Shown piece by piece: positions 1-9,059 of a stretch of 46,145 bases of DNA. The notes beneath the pieces were generated by a model. The model had not been told where the DNA came from. It worked only from the letters and a program-made list of their open reading frames with translations, and ran no database searches. Each line of letters starts with the position of its first letter. Position 1 is the stretch's first letter. Made by a program: the position numbers and the translations under genes. Source of the stretch: Paucihalobacter sp036825875 (GTDB lineage Bacteria > Bacteroidota > Bacteroidia > Flavobacteriales > Flavobacteriaceae); the NCBI RefSeq assembly GCF_036825875.1, contig NZ_DAISXK010000022.1:1-46145 (forward strand). Direction: 5' to 3'.

Positions 1-359
1 TGAAGTTTTAAAAATTCCGGGTTTTCAATACTAACTAAAAAATCTCCTTTTTTTACCACATTACCCACCAAAAGGGGCGTTCTTTTAATATAACCACCCT
101 TAATGGCATTCACCATAGCTTTATTTTGCGGTGGTACATCTATCATACCGGTAACATTTACAGTCATTGGAAAATCCTTGGTTTCAGCTTTTCCAATAGC
201 CATGTTATTAAGGTCTAATTGTGCTTTTGTAATGACCAAAGTATCTGAATCTTCGTTCTCAATATTTTCTGTAGATTCTTTTTTAATATCGCAGCTAGAA
301 GCTATAATCAACAAGACCATAATACTAAAGAAGGCTGGTTTTATTTTAAATATATTCAT
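1..359 (-). CDS. RND efflux periplasmic adaptor lipoprotein (N-terminal part, cut by window edge)
   Basis: I translated this gene by hand from the minus strand. It starts at the ATG at 359 and runs off the left edge, so only the first 119 or so residues are visible. The N-terminus is a hydrophobic signal followed by SSC (Cys at about residue 24), as in a lipoprotein. An acidic linker and a stretch typical of the HlyD/CusB adaptor family follow: a first beta-strand region with VNVTGMIDVPP and the biotinyl-lipoyl-like half-motif GGYIKRTPLLVGNVVKKGD. Adaptors of this type bridge an inner-membrane RND pump and an outer-membrane channel. It lies 18 bp downstream of the CzcA-like pump gene on the same strand, so both are probably one operon. 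The metal specificity cannot be read from this fragment. Confidence 0.85.
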   Translation of the reverse strand, partial: MNIFKIKPAFFSIMVLLIIASSCDIKKESTENIENEDSDTLVITKAQLDLNNMAIGKAETKDFPMTVNVTGMIDVPPQNKAMVNAIKGGYIKRTPLLVGNVVKKGDFLVSIENPEFLKL

Positions 360-377
360 GATTTATTTTTTAAACTT

Positions 378-3300
378 TTAAAGACTTAAGTAATTGATGG
401 CTATAACGGTTTGGTTATAATTGTTGAGGTCATCTAAATAATCTAATTCAATTTGAAAGGCATTTTCAATACTTAAAATATATTGAAAAAAATCTATTTC
501 ACCATTTCTAAAACTACTTTCGGCGGTTTTTAAAATAGCTGCTGAAAGGGCTTGACCTTCATTTTGATAATAGGTGACGTGTTGCTGAAATTTCACCAAT
601 TCCTTCTCTAAGGCATTCCGTCTAGAATTCATTTGTAATTCTATATCTTTTAATGAAGCCTCGGCTGCTGAAATCCCTATTTTAGAAGCTTTTATTTTAG
701 ATGATTGTGCGCCAAAGAGAATAGGTATTTTTAACCCTACCTGATAACCGTACAAATAACCGCTAAGCAATTCATTGGTACCTTGAAAATATTCCAAACT
801 GATGTCTGGCAGTAGCCTGTTTTTTTCTAATTTATTTTCGGCAGTCATAACTTCTAAGCTACGCTTAAACATATCAACTTCTGGTTGTTGTTGCACATCA
901 ATTGAGACTAAATCTAATTGCGATTGAAGTGGTTGAGCTATGTTCAGGCTATCTTCTGTTTGAACCAATTTGTGTAATTCTTCATACCAAATACCTATAT
1001 CCATAAGTGCTTGTTGGCGGGCAATTTGTATTTGTCGCTGTTTGGAGTTGGCCGTAATAGATTCTAAATAATTAGTTTCACCTAGCTCAAATCGGCGTGC
1101 AGCATTCTTAGCAAAATTGGTGTATAAACTATCTAAGCTTTTGTAAATTTCGGCTTTTTGTGAAGCTGTAGTATAATGATAATAAGCTGAAGTAACTGCT
1201 CTGGCAACCTGTTTAGAAGCTACCGCATATTTGCTATTGTTAAATTCGTACTGTTTGTTTAACAACCGTTTAGAAGCTGTATAAACCGTTGGAAACAAAA
1301 AGTTTTGCTGTATACCAAATACCCAAATTGCCTGTCCGTTTTCAGCAATATTATTTTCATCAAACCCATAATAAATATTGGTTTTATCAAAATTGAAAGC
1401 ACTACCTTTTAACTCACTTGATTGCTCAAGTTTAAAGGCCTCCGATTTTAACGCACTGTTATTCTCTGTAGCGAGTTGAATAAGTGCTTCTAAATTTTTA
1501 GGTGAATTTTGAGCTGTCCCTCCCGAAAAACTACCCAATCCAAAAACAATTAGCATTGTTTTTAAAGCAGTCTTGGACTTTGGTCTTTTAAAATTCCATT
1601 TTTCAAAATAAATGTACAGTATTGGTAATACAACCAAGGTTAAAAAGGTGGAGGTTATTAAACCGCCAATAACCACTGTTGCAAGTGGTCTTTGTACTTC
1701 AGCACCAACATTTACCGAAACCGCCATTGGCAAAAAGCCTAATGCTGTTGAGGATGCGGTAAGCATAATAGCTCTAAAACGATCTTTGGTGCCTTGTTTG
1801 ACTAATGCCTCCATATCTTTAAATGTATGTTGTTCTTTTAAAGTTTTAAAATGTTCTATCAACATAATGCCGTTGAGTACAGCCACGCCAAACAGCGCAA
1901 TAAATCCAATACCTGCCGAAATACTAAACGGTAAATCACGTATCCACAAAAAGAATACGCCACCTATAGCAGCAAGCGGTATAGCCGAATAAATCATCAA
2001 GGCATCTTTCACAGAGTTAAAGGCGAAGTATAACATCACAAAAATTAAAATTAGGGCCACCGGCACCGCTATCTTGAGTCTTTGTAAAGCACTTTGCAGA
2101 TTCTCGAATTGGCCGCCATAGGTAATGGTGTAACCAACAGGCAGTTTTAATTGAGCTTTTAAAATAATTTGAATATCGTCTACCACGCTTTGTAAATCTC
2201 TATTTCTTACCATGACACCAACTACCATACGCCGTTTGGTATCATCTCTGGATATTTTTGCTGGTCCCACCTGATAGCTGATGTCTGCGAGTTCACTCAT
2301 AGGAATTTTACCGCTACTAGGCGTATCAACATAAAGGTTTTTGATCCCTTCTATATCTTGACGACCCATGGCTTCTAACCGTACCACCATATCAAATTGT
2401 TTTTCGCCTTCAAACACGGTTCCCATGGTCTTGCCAGCAACTGCCATAGCCAAAACATCGTTAACCTGACTTATGTTTAATCCGAAGCGTGCAATTTTTT
2501 TCCGATTGTAGACAACGCTAATTTGCGGTAGTCCTTCTATTTTTTCAACAGTAATATCGGCAGCGCCTTCAACGTTTTCAATGAGTTTTTTAATTTCTTC
2601 ACCTTTATCGGCCAGGATGCTCAAATCTTCTCCAAACACTTTAATGGCTATATCGGCTCTAACTCCGGTGATGAGCTCGTTAAATCGCATTTCGATGGGT
2701 TGTGTAAACTCGAGTTCCATACCGGGAATGATTTCAAGTACTTCCTTAAAACGGTCGGCCAATTCATCTTTACTGTTGGCTTTGGTCCATTGTTTTCGAG
2801 GTTGTAATGTGATGATAACATCACTTTCTTCCATACTCATGGGGTCGGTGGGTACTTCGGCTGCTCCAATTCTGGACACTATTTGGTTCACCTCGTCAGG
2901 AAATTCATCTTTTAAAATTCGTTCTATCTGGGTGGTTATTTCAACCGTTTTCGCAAGGGATGTTCCAGTTTTTAAGACGGGTTGAATTACAAAATCACCT
3001 TCGTCTAATGTGGGTACAAATTCGCCACCCATCGTACTGAATAAATAAACACTAAACACCAATAACGCCAATGCTCCAATCAAAACTAATTTTTTAAAAT
3101 CCAAGGCTTTATTGATGATTGGCTGGTACAAATTATAAAGCCAATTGTTGATTTTTACCGAAATAGATTTATTGGTTTCTTTGGAAGGTTTTACAAACAA
3201 GGCCGTCATCATAGGCACATAAGTCAAACACAAAATCATAGCTCCAATAAGTGCAAAACTAAAAGTAAGTGCCATGGGCTTAAACATTTTGCCTTCTACG

Positions 3301-4715
3301 CCGCTTAATGCCAAAATGGGAATAAATACTATAATAATTACCAGTTGCCCAAACACGGCAGAATTCATCATTTTAGACGCCCCTTTTGCAGTAATATTGT
3401 CTTTAATGTTTTGTTGATCTAATCTTGATAGTCCTATAAAACTGCCTGCTTTTCGGGTGATTTGGAAACTCACAAACTCAACTATAATGACTGCACCATC
3501 TATGATAATCCCAAAGTCGATGGCGCCTAAACTCATTAAATTGGCATCTACTTTAAACAGGTACATTAAACTTAAAGTAAATAACATACTTAAGGGAATG
3601 ATTGAGGCAATCACCAAACCAGAGCGCCAATTTCCTAACAACAAAACCAACACAAATACCACAATAAGGCAGCCAATGGTAAGATTTTCAATGACTGTAA
3701 AGGTTGTTTTACCAATCAATTCACTTCTATCTAAAAATCCGTTGATATAAACCCCTTCGGGTAAACTACCTGAAATTTGCTCAATTCTATCTTTAACGGC
3801 ATCTATGACTTGTTTTGAGTTGGCGCCTTTGAGCATCATAACCTGACCTAAAACTTTTTCGCCCTCGCCGTTGCCCGTAATTGCGCCAAATCTTACAGCA
3901 CTGCCAAACTGCACCTTCGCGACATCTTTGATGTAAATTGGTGTGTTGCCAATATTTTTTACCACGATATTTTCAATATCACTTAAACTTTCCACCAAAC
4001 CTTCACCGCGAATAAAATAGGCCTGATCTACTTTTTCGATATAACCACTACCAGCAACACTGTTGTTATTTTCTAAAGCCCTGAACACCTCATCAAAAGA
4101 AATGTTCATCGCGTTGAGCTTATTAGACTGTAAGGCAATTTCGTATTGCTTAAGAAATCCGCCCCAAGTGTTAACCTCTACCACGCCTGGAATACCGGAC
4201 AATTGTCTTTTAACAATCCAATCTTGAATCGTTCTTAAGTCGGTAGCTGTGTAGCGGCCCTTAAACTCTGGTTCAACATCGAGAACATATTGATAAATTT
4301 CACCCAAACCCGTTGAGATAGGTCCCATTTCGGGAGTGCCAAACCCTGCAGGAATTTTTTCTGCCGCTTGCTTTATTTTTTCAGCAATCAATTGCCTGGG
4401 TAAATAGGTACCCATATCATCTTCAAAAACCACAGTCACCACCGATAAACCAAACTTTGAAACCGAGCGTATTTCAGTGACGCCGGGTAGATTTGCCATT
4501 TCTAATTCGATTTGATAAGTGATGAATTTTTCAACGTCTGCAGTAGATAAATTTCGAGTTGTAGTTAAAATTTGAACCTGATTGTTGGTGATATCTGGCA
4601 CGGCACCAATAGATATTCTGGTAGCCGAAAATATTCCGAAAACTACTAAAAGCAAGGTAAATAACCAGATGATAAATTTATTGTGAATGCTAAAATGAAT
4701 GATTTTAGTTAGCAT
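378..4715 (-). CDS. CzcA/CusA-family heavy-metal RND efflux pump fused to a TolC-like domain
   Basis: The 1445-residue protein has two parts. Residues 1 to about 1040 are a full RND pump of the heavy-metal (HME) type, with the usual two sets of transmembrane helices and large periplasmic loops. The TM4 proton-relay motif DFGIIIDGAVIIVE (about residues 397-410) resembles the divalent-cation (Zn/Co/Cd, CzcA) type more than the Cu/Ag CusA type. After TM12 a linker (about 1045-1070) contains a hydrophobic signal-like segment ending in GGTAQ, then about 380 residues of TolC/outer-membrane-factor helices. I chose the ATG at 4715 (MLTKIIHFSIHNK) because the longer frame start adds 23 residues not typical of the family. 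RND pumps export metal ions using the proton gradient. The fusion means pump and channel are made in fixed ratio. Such fusions occur in Bacteroidota. The substrate remains an inference. Confidence 0.93.
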   Translation of the reverse strand: MLTKIIHFSIHNKFIIWLFTLLLVVFGIFSATRISIGAVPDITNNQVQILTTTRNLSTADVEKFITYQIELEMANLPGVTEIRSVSKFGLSVVTVVFEDDMGTYLPRQLIAEKIKQAAEKIPAGFGTPEMGPISTGLGEIYQYVLDVEPEFKGRYTATDLRTIQDWIVKRQLSGIPGVVEVNTWGGFLKQYEIALQSNKLNAMNISFDEVFRALENNNSVAGSGYIEKVDQAYFIRGEGLVESLSDIENIVVKNIGNTPIYIKDVAKVQFGSAVRFGAITGNGEGEKVLGQVMMLKGANSKQVIDAVKDRIEQISGSLPEGVYINGFLDRSELIGKTTFTVIENLTIGCLIVVFVLVLLLGNWRSGLVIASIIPLSMLFTLSLMYLFKVDANLMSLGAIDFGIIIDGAVIIVEFVSFQITRKAGSFIGLSRLDQQNIKDNITAKGASKMMNSAVFGQLVIIIVFIPILALSGVEGKMFKPMALTFSFALIGAMILCLTYVPMMTALFVKPSKETNKSISVKINNWLYNLYQPIINKALDFKKLVLIGALALLVFSVYLFSTMGGEFVPTLDEGDFVIQPVLKTGTSLAKTVEITTQIERILKDEFPDEVNQIVSRIGAAEVPTDPMSMEESDVIITLQPRKQWTKANSKDELADRFKEVLEIIPGMELEFTQPIEMRFNELITGVRADIAIKVFGEDLSILADKGEEIKKLIENVEGAADITVEKIEGLPQISVVYNRKKIARFGLNISQVNDVLAMAVAGKTMGTVFEGEKQFDMVVRLEAMGRQDIEGIKNLYVDTPSSGKIPMSELADISYQVGPAKISRDDTKRRMVVGVMVRNRDLQSVVDDIQIILKAQLKLPVGYTITYGGQFENLQSALQRLKIAVPVALILIFVMLYFAFNSVKDALMIYSAIPLAAIGGVFFLWIRDLPFSISAGIGFIALFGVAVLNGIMLIEHFKTLKEQHTFKDMEALVKQGTKDRFRAIMLTASSTALGFLPMAVSVNVGAEVQRPLATVVIGGLITSTFLTLVVLPILYIYFEKWNFKRPKSKTALKTMLIVFGLGSFSGGTAQNSPKNLEALIQLATENNSALKSEAFKLEQSSELKGSAFNFDKTNIYYGFDENNIAENGQAIWVFGIQQNFLFPTVYTASKRLLNKQYEFNNSKYAVASKQVARAVTSAYYHYTTASQKAEIYKSLDSLYTNFAKNAARRFELGETNYLESITANSKQRQIQIARQQALMDIGIWYEELHKLVQTEDSLNIAQPLQSQLDLVSIDVQQQPEVDMFKRSLEVMTAENKLEKNRLLPDISLEYFQGTNELLSGYLYGYQVGLKIPILFGAQSSKIKASKIGISAAEASLKDIELQMNSRRNALEKELVKFQQHVTYYQNEGQALSAAILKTAESSFRNGEIDFFQYILSIENAFQIELDYLDDLNNYNQTVIAINYLSL

Positions 4716-4834
4716 AATTTTAATTATTTTGAAAAAGGTTTGTGGAAAACACCAATTAAACGGACTACCAATTTTACTAAGCACTAAAATTTAATGCGTG
4801 TAGGTAAATCAAATAATCGTTTTAAATAAATTAA

Positions 4835-5230
4835 TTATGCTAAGCGTGGTGGTTGGAAAATACCAGACACAAATACATTACTACTTGGAGTATTGTAGAA
4901 AAATAGGGATTGTTGATTCTGTAAAGGAAAATCTTTTAAATATGAGAAAGAAGTGCTGTTCAAGTCTAATACAAACACAAAAGACAACTGGAAATTCTGC
5001 TGAAAAGGCAAATTTTCATGGCTACTTTGATGGTCTTCATGACCTGCGTGAAGTGCTTTTTCTATGCCGTAATGTTTGGCTATAAATTGAAAAAAATTAT
5101 CGCCAAATTCTTCTTTGTGTTCTTGGGCGTGTTCAATTAATTCTCCAATATTTAAAACATCGGCAATATTGATATTGACACTTTGAAGTGTAATCACTGT
5201 GGAAAGTAGTATGGCTAATAATTTGCTCAT
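4835..5230 (-). CDS. small His-rich secreted protein of unknown function
   Basis: This 131-residue protein starts with a short hydrophobic segment (residues 4-22) that could be a signal peptide. The middle contains seven histidines between residues 34 and 71 (H34, H38, H53, H61, H64, H67, H71), with the dense run HAGHEDHQSSHE. Such a cluster suggests metal binding in the periplasm, but I do not recognise a named family. The C-terminal half is aromatic and Ser/Asn-rich. It lies between the PepSY/TonB-receptor genes and the RND pump on the same strand, 119 bp upstream of the pump start. A role as a metal-binding or metal-sensing accessory of the pump is inference from the histidines and the neighbours only. 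Confidence 0.7.
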   Translation of the reverse strand: MSKLLAILLSTVITLQSVNINIADVLNIGELIEHAQEHKEEFGDNFFQFIAKHYGIEKALHAGHEDHQSSHENLPFQQNFQLSFVFVLDLNSTSFSYLKDFPLQNQQSLFFYNTPSSNVFVSGIFQPPRLA

Positions 5231-5235
5231 TGAAA

Positions 5236-5243
5236 CAAATGTA
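5236..5243 (-). promoter_or_regulatory. candidate -7 box (TACATTTG) for the His-rich gene and RND operon
   Basis: The minus strand reads TACATTTG here, matching the Bacteroidota -7 consensus TAnnTTTG. It ends only 5 bp before the ATG at 5230, which would give an almost leaderless mRNA. I found no TTG at the expected -33 position, so support is weak. Confidence 0.3.
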
Positions 5244-5323
5244 GGGAAATTTACTGAACTATAATCTGATATTCATCAAAGCACCATCTTATTTAGTTAA
5301 AAATGAATGATAAACAAATAACA

Positions 5324-5887
5324 TTAGTCTGAACCTCTCAACCTTCGCATCACCTTCGGTCCATACCATAGCCAAAAACCCGATACCGTAAAAAGCAGTA
5401 AAGCCAAACTCATAATGCTGGTATAAATCAATTTAAAAACACTACTGTTGGTTTTAAAAAGTACATCTAAAATGGAGCCGTCATGAATATTTTCAACAAA
5501 GTCTGAGCGTCTGCTGGCTGTTTGTAAAATGGAACCGTTACCCAAATCTACTTGCACTTCGTAATAATCATTGTCAAATACCACTTTGGCTACTGCATTT
5601 TCAGGGCGAATATCAATTCTATCAATTGAAGGGGTTAGAGATTTATAATCCTTTTCAAACTGAATCAACGCAATTTTTTGCACTGAGTCAATCGAAATAA
5701 ATTTTTCATGACTTACCAAAGTGCCTTGTTGGGTTTGTGGCAATAAAAAGCCATTGCTGTTTTTTTTCCATCCTAATAAAAAAGCGGTTATAGAAACCAC
5801 AAAAAAGAATGAAAATAATGTGGCACCAGTAATGCGGTGAACCTTTCGGGTATTTCTAAGTAAATAGGCGTGGTTTTTTCTGTTCAT
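5324..5887 (-). CDS. PepSY-domain membrane protein
   Basis: This 187-residue protein has one transmembrane segment near residues 22-42 and a second near 155-178, with a periplasmic PepSY-like region between them. The start MNRKNHAYLLRNTRKVHRITGA is typical of PepSY-associated TM proteins. The C-terminus FWLWYGPKVMRRLRG is the usual basic cytoplasmic tail. Full PepSY_TM proteins are longer (about 350-500 residues, four helices), so this is a short member. The family is often found beside siderophore or metal receptors and has been linked to iron reduction or uptake. Here it lies 34 bp downstream of the TonB-dependent receptor on the same strand, which supports a joint role in metal acquisition. 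The exact reaction is unknown. Confidence 0.8.
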   Translation of the reverse strand: MNRKNHAYLLRNTRKVHRITGATLFSFFFVVSITAFLLGWKKNSNGFLLPQTQQGTLVSHEKFISIDSVQKIALIQFEKDYKSLTPSIDRIDIRPENAVAKVVFDNDYYEVQVDLGNGSILQTASRRSDFVENIHDGSILDVLFKTNSSVFKLIYTSIMSLALLLFTVSGFWLWYGPKVMRRLRGSD

Positions 5888-5921
5888 TCAATTTAGGATG
5901 CAAGGGCAACAAAAATAACCT

Positions 5922-8402
5922 TTAAAAATTTGCTCTCAAGGCCATTATGAAATTTCTTCCTGCACCAGAAATACCAGAGCTAAATGGTCTATAACGTTGA
6001 TCGGTAATATTTTCTAATCCAGCCGTAATCGTCAACTTTTCTGTTAGCGGGTACAAGGCCTTGAGGTTTAATGTGTACCAGGCAGGCGCGTAATTGTTAC
6101 CATTATCATCTTTAGCATAGATTTCATCTTTGCTGCGTTCTTCTATGGCGAGATTTTCAAAACTTTGTTCTCCTTGATATTGGGTATAAAGCTGAAGATT
6201 GAGTTTCTCGCCTTGATAAGTCAATCGAGAAAAGCCAAAGAAGGGTGGTGCATGACGTGACGGACTTTTAACACCGTTATCCATTTCTTCTTCTCCTTTT
6301 TGAAAATTCAAGTCGGTTGAAAATTTAAATCCATCAGGAAGTTTTAACTCAGCCCCAATTTGCACACCATAAACATATGCCATAGCAGCGTTTTGTATGG
6401 ACTGTACTCTGCTTAACTCGCCTTCGTATTCAATAAAATCGTCACCATTAAACTGCGAGTTTCTTCTCACCATGGCATTATCCAGAATTGTATAATAACC
6501 GGTAACATCGAACTTTATAAAATTACCGACCACCATAGCGACACCCAAATCCAAATTGTAGGCATATTCTGGTTTTAAATTGGTATTTGGCACTGTAACT
6601 GCACCTGGTTCTGAATCGAAAATTTTACCAATATCATCAACATTAGGAGCTCTAAAAGCCGAACCGAAATTAGCTTTAAAAATCCATCGTTTGGTGGGTC
6701 TATAAACTGCACCTAAACTTCCTGTAAAAGCGCTATTAGAGACATTAGCTTCAGTAAATGGGAACTCCAAAAATTGACTGACAAATTCAGAATTCACCTT
6801 AAAATAATTGTAACGCAAACCACCTTGTAAGGTAGTTTTAGCATTCAACTTATATTCATTAGAAACATAAACAGCAGCCGATTGCCATGTGGATTCCGGA
6901 TATCTTGATAATGCAGCATTGGTTTCGTTAGTGTTTATGTTTTGCTCACTTCCACTAGACTTAACCTCGTTAAATATATACTCGGTACCATAATATAAAG
7001 TATGACTCTGATTTAATTTCTTCTTAAAATCTAAATTAACCGACATTGCATTGACCTGTTCTACCTGGCTGTTCTGAATATCGTTATTAAATCTGCGGTT
7101 GATACGGCTTTCTTCAAAATGTTGATGCGCAAGTCTCACCGTAAACTCATCGTATAATTTTTGTTTTTGGTTGTGGGTGATATTTAAATTATTCATCATC
7201 CAAATTTGCGGGCCATAATCCCATTGGGCAAATTGTGGCAAATCGTTTCGCAAACGGTTATGCCTGTCGTATCGGCCATAAGCCGAGGTTTCTGAATAGT
7301 GAAATCCGTATTGAAAATCCCATGCATTGTTGGGTTGAAACCGCACCTTTTGCATCACATTAATTTGAGAAAATGCCGATGGCGTTTGTGAAAGTTTATT
7401 GTCTTGGCTAATAATTTGATCTTGACCATTAATTCTTTGAACAAAATAGGGCTTTAAATAATCGTCTGGCCCATGACGACCTTGCCGGAGGTGGTCGTAA
7501 TCTTGCGACGTTAAACTGGTTAAAATCGCCCATTGCTTCCAACCTACATTGGCGTGAAAATGGCCCGTAGATTCGCTATTAGCCGATGCATAGCGATAGA
7601 CCGCACTACCTTTCACCAAAGGTTTATCGTCTAATGAAAATTGTGGTGTTAGCATTTGAAAACTCATCACGCCGCCAATGGCATCACTTCCATAAATTAC
7701 TGATGATGGGCCAAATAAAATCTCTGTATTTTCAGTGGCAAAGGCATCTAACGATATCACGTTTTGAAGATTGCCGCTTCTAAAAATGGCATTATTCATT
7801 CGTACACCGTCAACAGTGTAAAGCAATCTATTTGAAGAAAACCCTCGAATCATAGGACTTCCACCACCCTGCTGACTTTTTTGAATAAATACTTTTCCCG
7901 AAATCTCGAGTAAATCGGCGGCTGTTTGAGGATTTTGTAAAACCACCTCTCGCTTTGCTATGTTTTCAATTTTAGTTGGTAAGTACCGATTTGACTGGCG
8001 CCATCTGTTTCCCGAAAGGACAACTTCATTCAAACTGAGATTGGAAACCTGCATTAATATTAAAAAATTGTTCTGTTGCAAGTCAGAATAGCTTTTTATT
8101 TCAGTTTTATAACCTAAAGAACTGAATTCAATTTCCCTTATTTCTTTAAAAGCTTCAATATTCACTTGACCTTTGGCATTGGTAATGGCATAAACGTTTG
8201 TCGCCTCATTCCAAAGTGTAACCATTTCTAAGGGTTCATTGGTTGTTGCATCTTTAACGGTAAGCGTTTGAGCATTTACTGCTAAGGACAACAAAAAGCA
8301 AAGGCCAATCCATACATCAAATTTAAACTTGATTTTAGCGTGAAAAATAGACGGATATGTGGAACGCGCAAAGCAAACTCCTTGCGGCTGACGATGATTC
8401 AT
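5922..8402 (-). CDS. TonB-dependent outer-membrane receptor
   Basis: The 826-residue protein (ATG at 8402) has a late hydrophobic signal segment WIGLCFLLSLAVNAQ preceded by an unusually long hydrophilic N-terminus of about 30 residues. I found no ATG closer to the signal, so the start is uncertain. A carboxypeptidase-like regulatory domain follows. Next come the plug domain (SPMIRGFSSNRLLYTVDG and FGPSSVIYGSDAIGG) and a 22-strand-type barrel ending in a terminal Phe. These receptors use TonB energy to import siderophores, cobalamin, haem, metals or small ligands. No SusD gene lies next to it, so a large glycan ligand is unlikely. With the PepSY and His-rich genes downstream, a metal or metallophore ligand is the best inference. 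Confidence 0.92.
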   Translation of the reverse strand: MNHRQPQGVCFARSTYPSIFHAKIKFKFDVWIGLCFLLSLAVNAQTLTVKDATTNEPLEMVTLWNEATNVYAITNAKGQVNIEAFKEIREIEFSSLGYKTEIKSYSDLQQNNFLILMQVSNLSLNEVVLSGNRWRQSNRYLPTKIENIAKREVVLQNPQTAADLLEISGKVFIQKSQQGGGSPMIRGFSSNRLLYTVDGVRMNNAIFRSGNLQNVISLDAFATENTEILFGPSSVIYGSDAIGGVMSFQMLTPQFSLDDKPLVKGSAVYRYASANSESTGHFHANVGWKQWAILTSLTSQDYDHLRQGRHGPDDYLKPYFVQRINGQDQIISQDNKLSQTPSAFSQINVMQKVRFQPNNAWDFQYGFHYSETSAYGRYDRHNRLRNDLPQFAQWDYGPQIWMMNNLNITHNQKQKLYDEFTVRLAHQHFEESRINRRFNNDIQNSQVEQVNAMSVNLDFKKKLNQSHTLYYGTEYIFNEVKSSGSEQNINTNETNAALSRYPESTWQSAAVYVSNEYKLNAKTTLQGGLRYNYFKVNSEFVSQFLEFPFTEANVSNSAFTGSLGAVYRPTKRWIFKANFGSAFRAPNVDDIGKIFDSEPGAVTVPNTNLKPEYAYNLDLGVAMVVGNFIKFDVTGYYTILDNAMVRRNSQFNGDDFIEYEGELSRVQSIQNAAMAYVYGVQIGAELKLPDGFKFSTDLNFQKGEEEMDNGVKSPSRHAPPFFGFSRLTYQGEKLNLQLYTQYQGEQSFENLAIEERSKDEIYAKDDNGNNYAPAWYTLNLKALYPLTEKLTITAGLENITDQRYRPFSSGISGAGRNFIMALRANF

Positions 8403-8536
8403 AAATGATTTTTCAGTTGGTAAACGCAATATATCAAAAATCACACCAAAGCAGGCTTTTTAGTGTTGAAAGTGCTTAAGTCGATTTTAAGTTGGAATAA
8501 AATATTAGTTATCTTTAACCCTTAATTTTATAAAAC

Positions 8537-8553
8537 CAAAAGTAAAGTACTTT
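8537..8553 (-). promoter_or_regulatory. possible promoter/operator between divergent TonB receptor and arsenosugar operon
   Basis: In this divergent intergenic region the minus strand has TACTTTTG (8544-8537), which fits TAnnTTTG. It overlaps the perfect 10-bp palindrome AAAGTACTTT (8544-8553). A palindrome on a -7 box is a plausible repressor site. There is no clear -33 element, and a 10-bp A/T-rich palindrome can occur by chance. Confidence 0.22.
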
Positions 8554-8612
8554 CGTATGTAATGATATATTGCATTAAACGACCAAAAAAATAATTAACC
8601 TAGAACAACGCT

Positions 8613-8948
8613 ATGCAAAAAACTTATTACGACCCAGCCGACCTCAAGAAATTTGGTAAAATATCTGAATGGAACGAAGAACTTGGCGCCAAATTTTTTG
8701 AATACTACGGAAAAGTATTTGAAGAAGGTGCACTAAGTGCCAGAGAAAAATCATTAATAGCCCTCGCAGTAGCCCATACCATCCAATGTCCGTATTGTAT
8801 CGATGCCTATACAGGCGATGGATTACAACGAGGCATTACCAAAGCAGAGATGATGGAAGCACTACATGTAGCAGCGGCCATTAGAGGTGGCGCCTCCTTG
8901 GTGCACGGTGTTCAAATGATGAATAAGGTGAATAAATTGGATTTTTAA
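8613..8948 (+). CDS. arsenosugar biosynthesis-associated peroxidase-like (AhpD/CMD family) protein
   Basis: This 111-residue alpha-helical protein belongs to the carboxymuconolactone decarboxylase/AhpD family and carries the redox motif CPYC (C59, C62) in HTIQCPYCIDAYTGDG. In AhpD the second Cys is followed four residues later by a catalytic His; here that position is Tyr66. The family version found beside arsM and arsS is annotated as an arsenosugar-associated peroxidase-like protein. It is the first gene of the plus-strand arsenosugar operon, 112 bp before arsS. A role in thiol or arsenic redox, such as keeping arsenic trivalent before methylation, is inference. Confidence 0.88.
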   Translation: MQKTYYDPADLKKFGKISEWNEELGAKFFEYYGKVFEEGALSAREKSLIALAVAHTIQCPYCIDAYTGDGLQRGITKAEMMEALHVAAAIRGGASLVHGVQMMNKVNKLDF

Positions 8949-8957
8949 GCAGTGAAC

Positions 8958-8980
8958 CAATTTTTTTATAAAAAAAATTG
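8958..8980. terminator. perfect A/T hairpin after the AhpD-like gene
   Basis: A perfect 10-bp inverted repeat (CAATTTTTTT, loop ATA, AAAAAAATTG) begins 10 bp after the stop codon at 8948. It has no GC clamp beyond the outer C-G pair, so it may act as a weak attenuator between the first gene and arsS rather than a full terminator. Confidence 0.35.
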
Positions 8981-8992
8981 TGTGAATCGCTT

Positions 8993-9013
8993 ATCCTGAG
9001 CAAAGCGAAGGAT
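8993..9013. repeat. short intergenic inverted repeat (ATCCT...AGGAT)
   Basis: The sequence ATCCTGAGC-AAA-GCGAAGGAT has 5-bp outer arms and a partly paired interior. From memory, close variants of this element recur between genes in many flavobacterial genomes. I see only one copy in this window, so the repeat status rests on recall, not on the sequence here. Confidence 0.3.
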
Positions 9014-9059
9014 CTATTACAACATGAATAATCATTTAAAAAAAAATTGCTAAAAATCT

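Noticed and set aside
1612..1992. 126-residue plus-strand reading frame, with others like it at 2581-2985 and 3457-3750
   Set aside because: All are antisense shadows of the RND pump gene, without recognisable features.
8403..8612. ArsR-type operator for arsenic control of the divergent region
   Set aside because: The only palindrome is the 10-bp AAAGTACTTT; it does not resemble a known ArsR site and no arsR gene is in the window.
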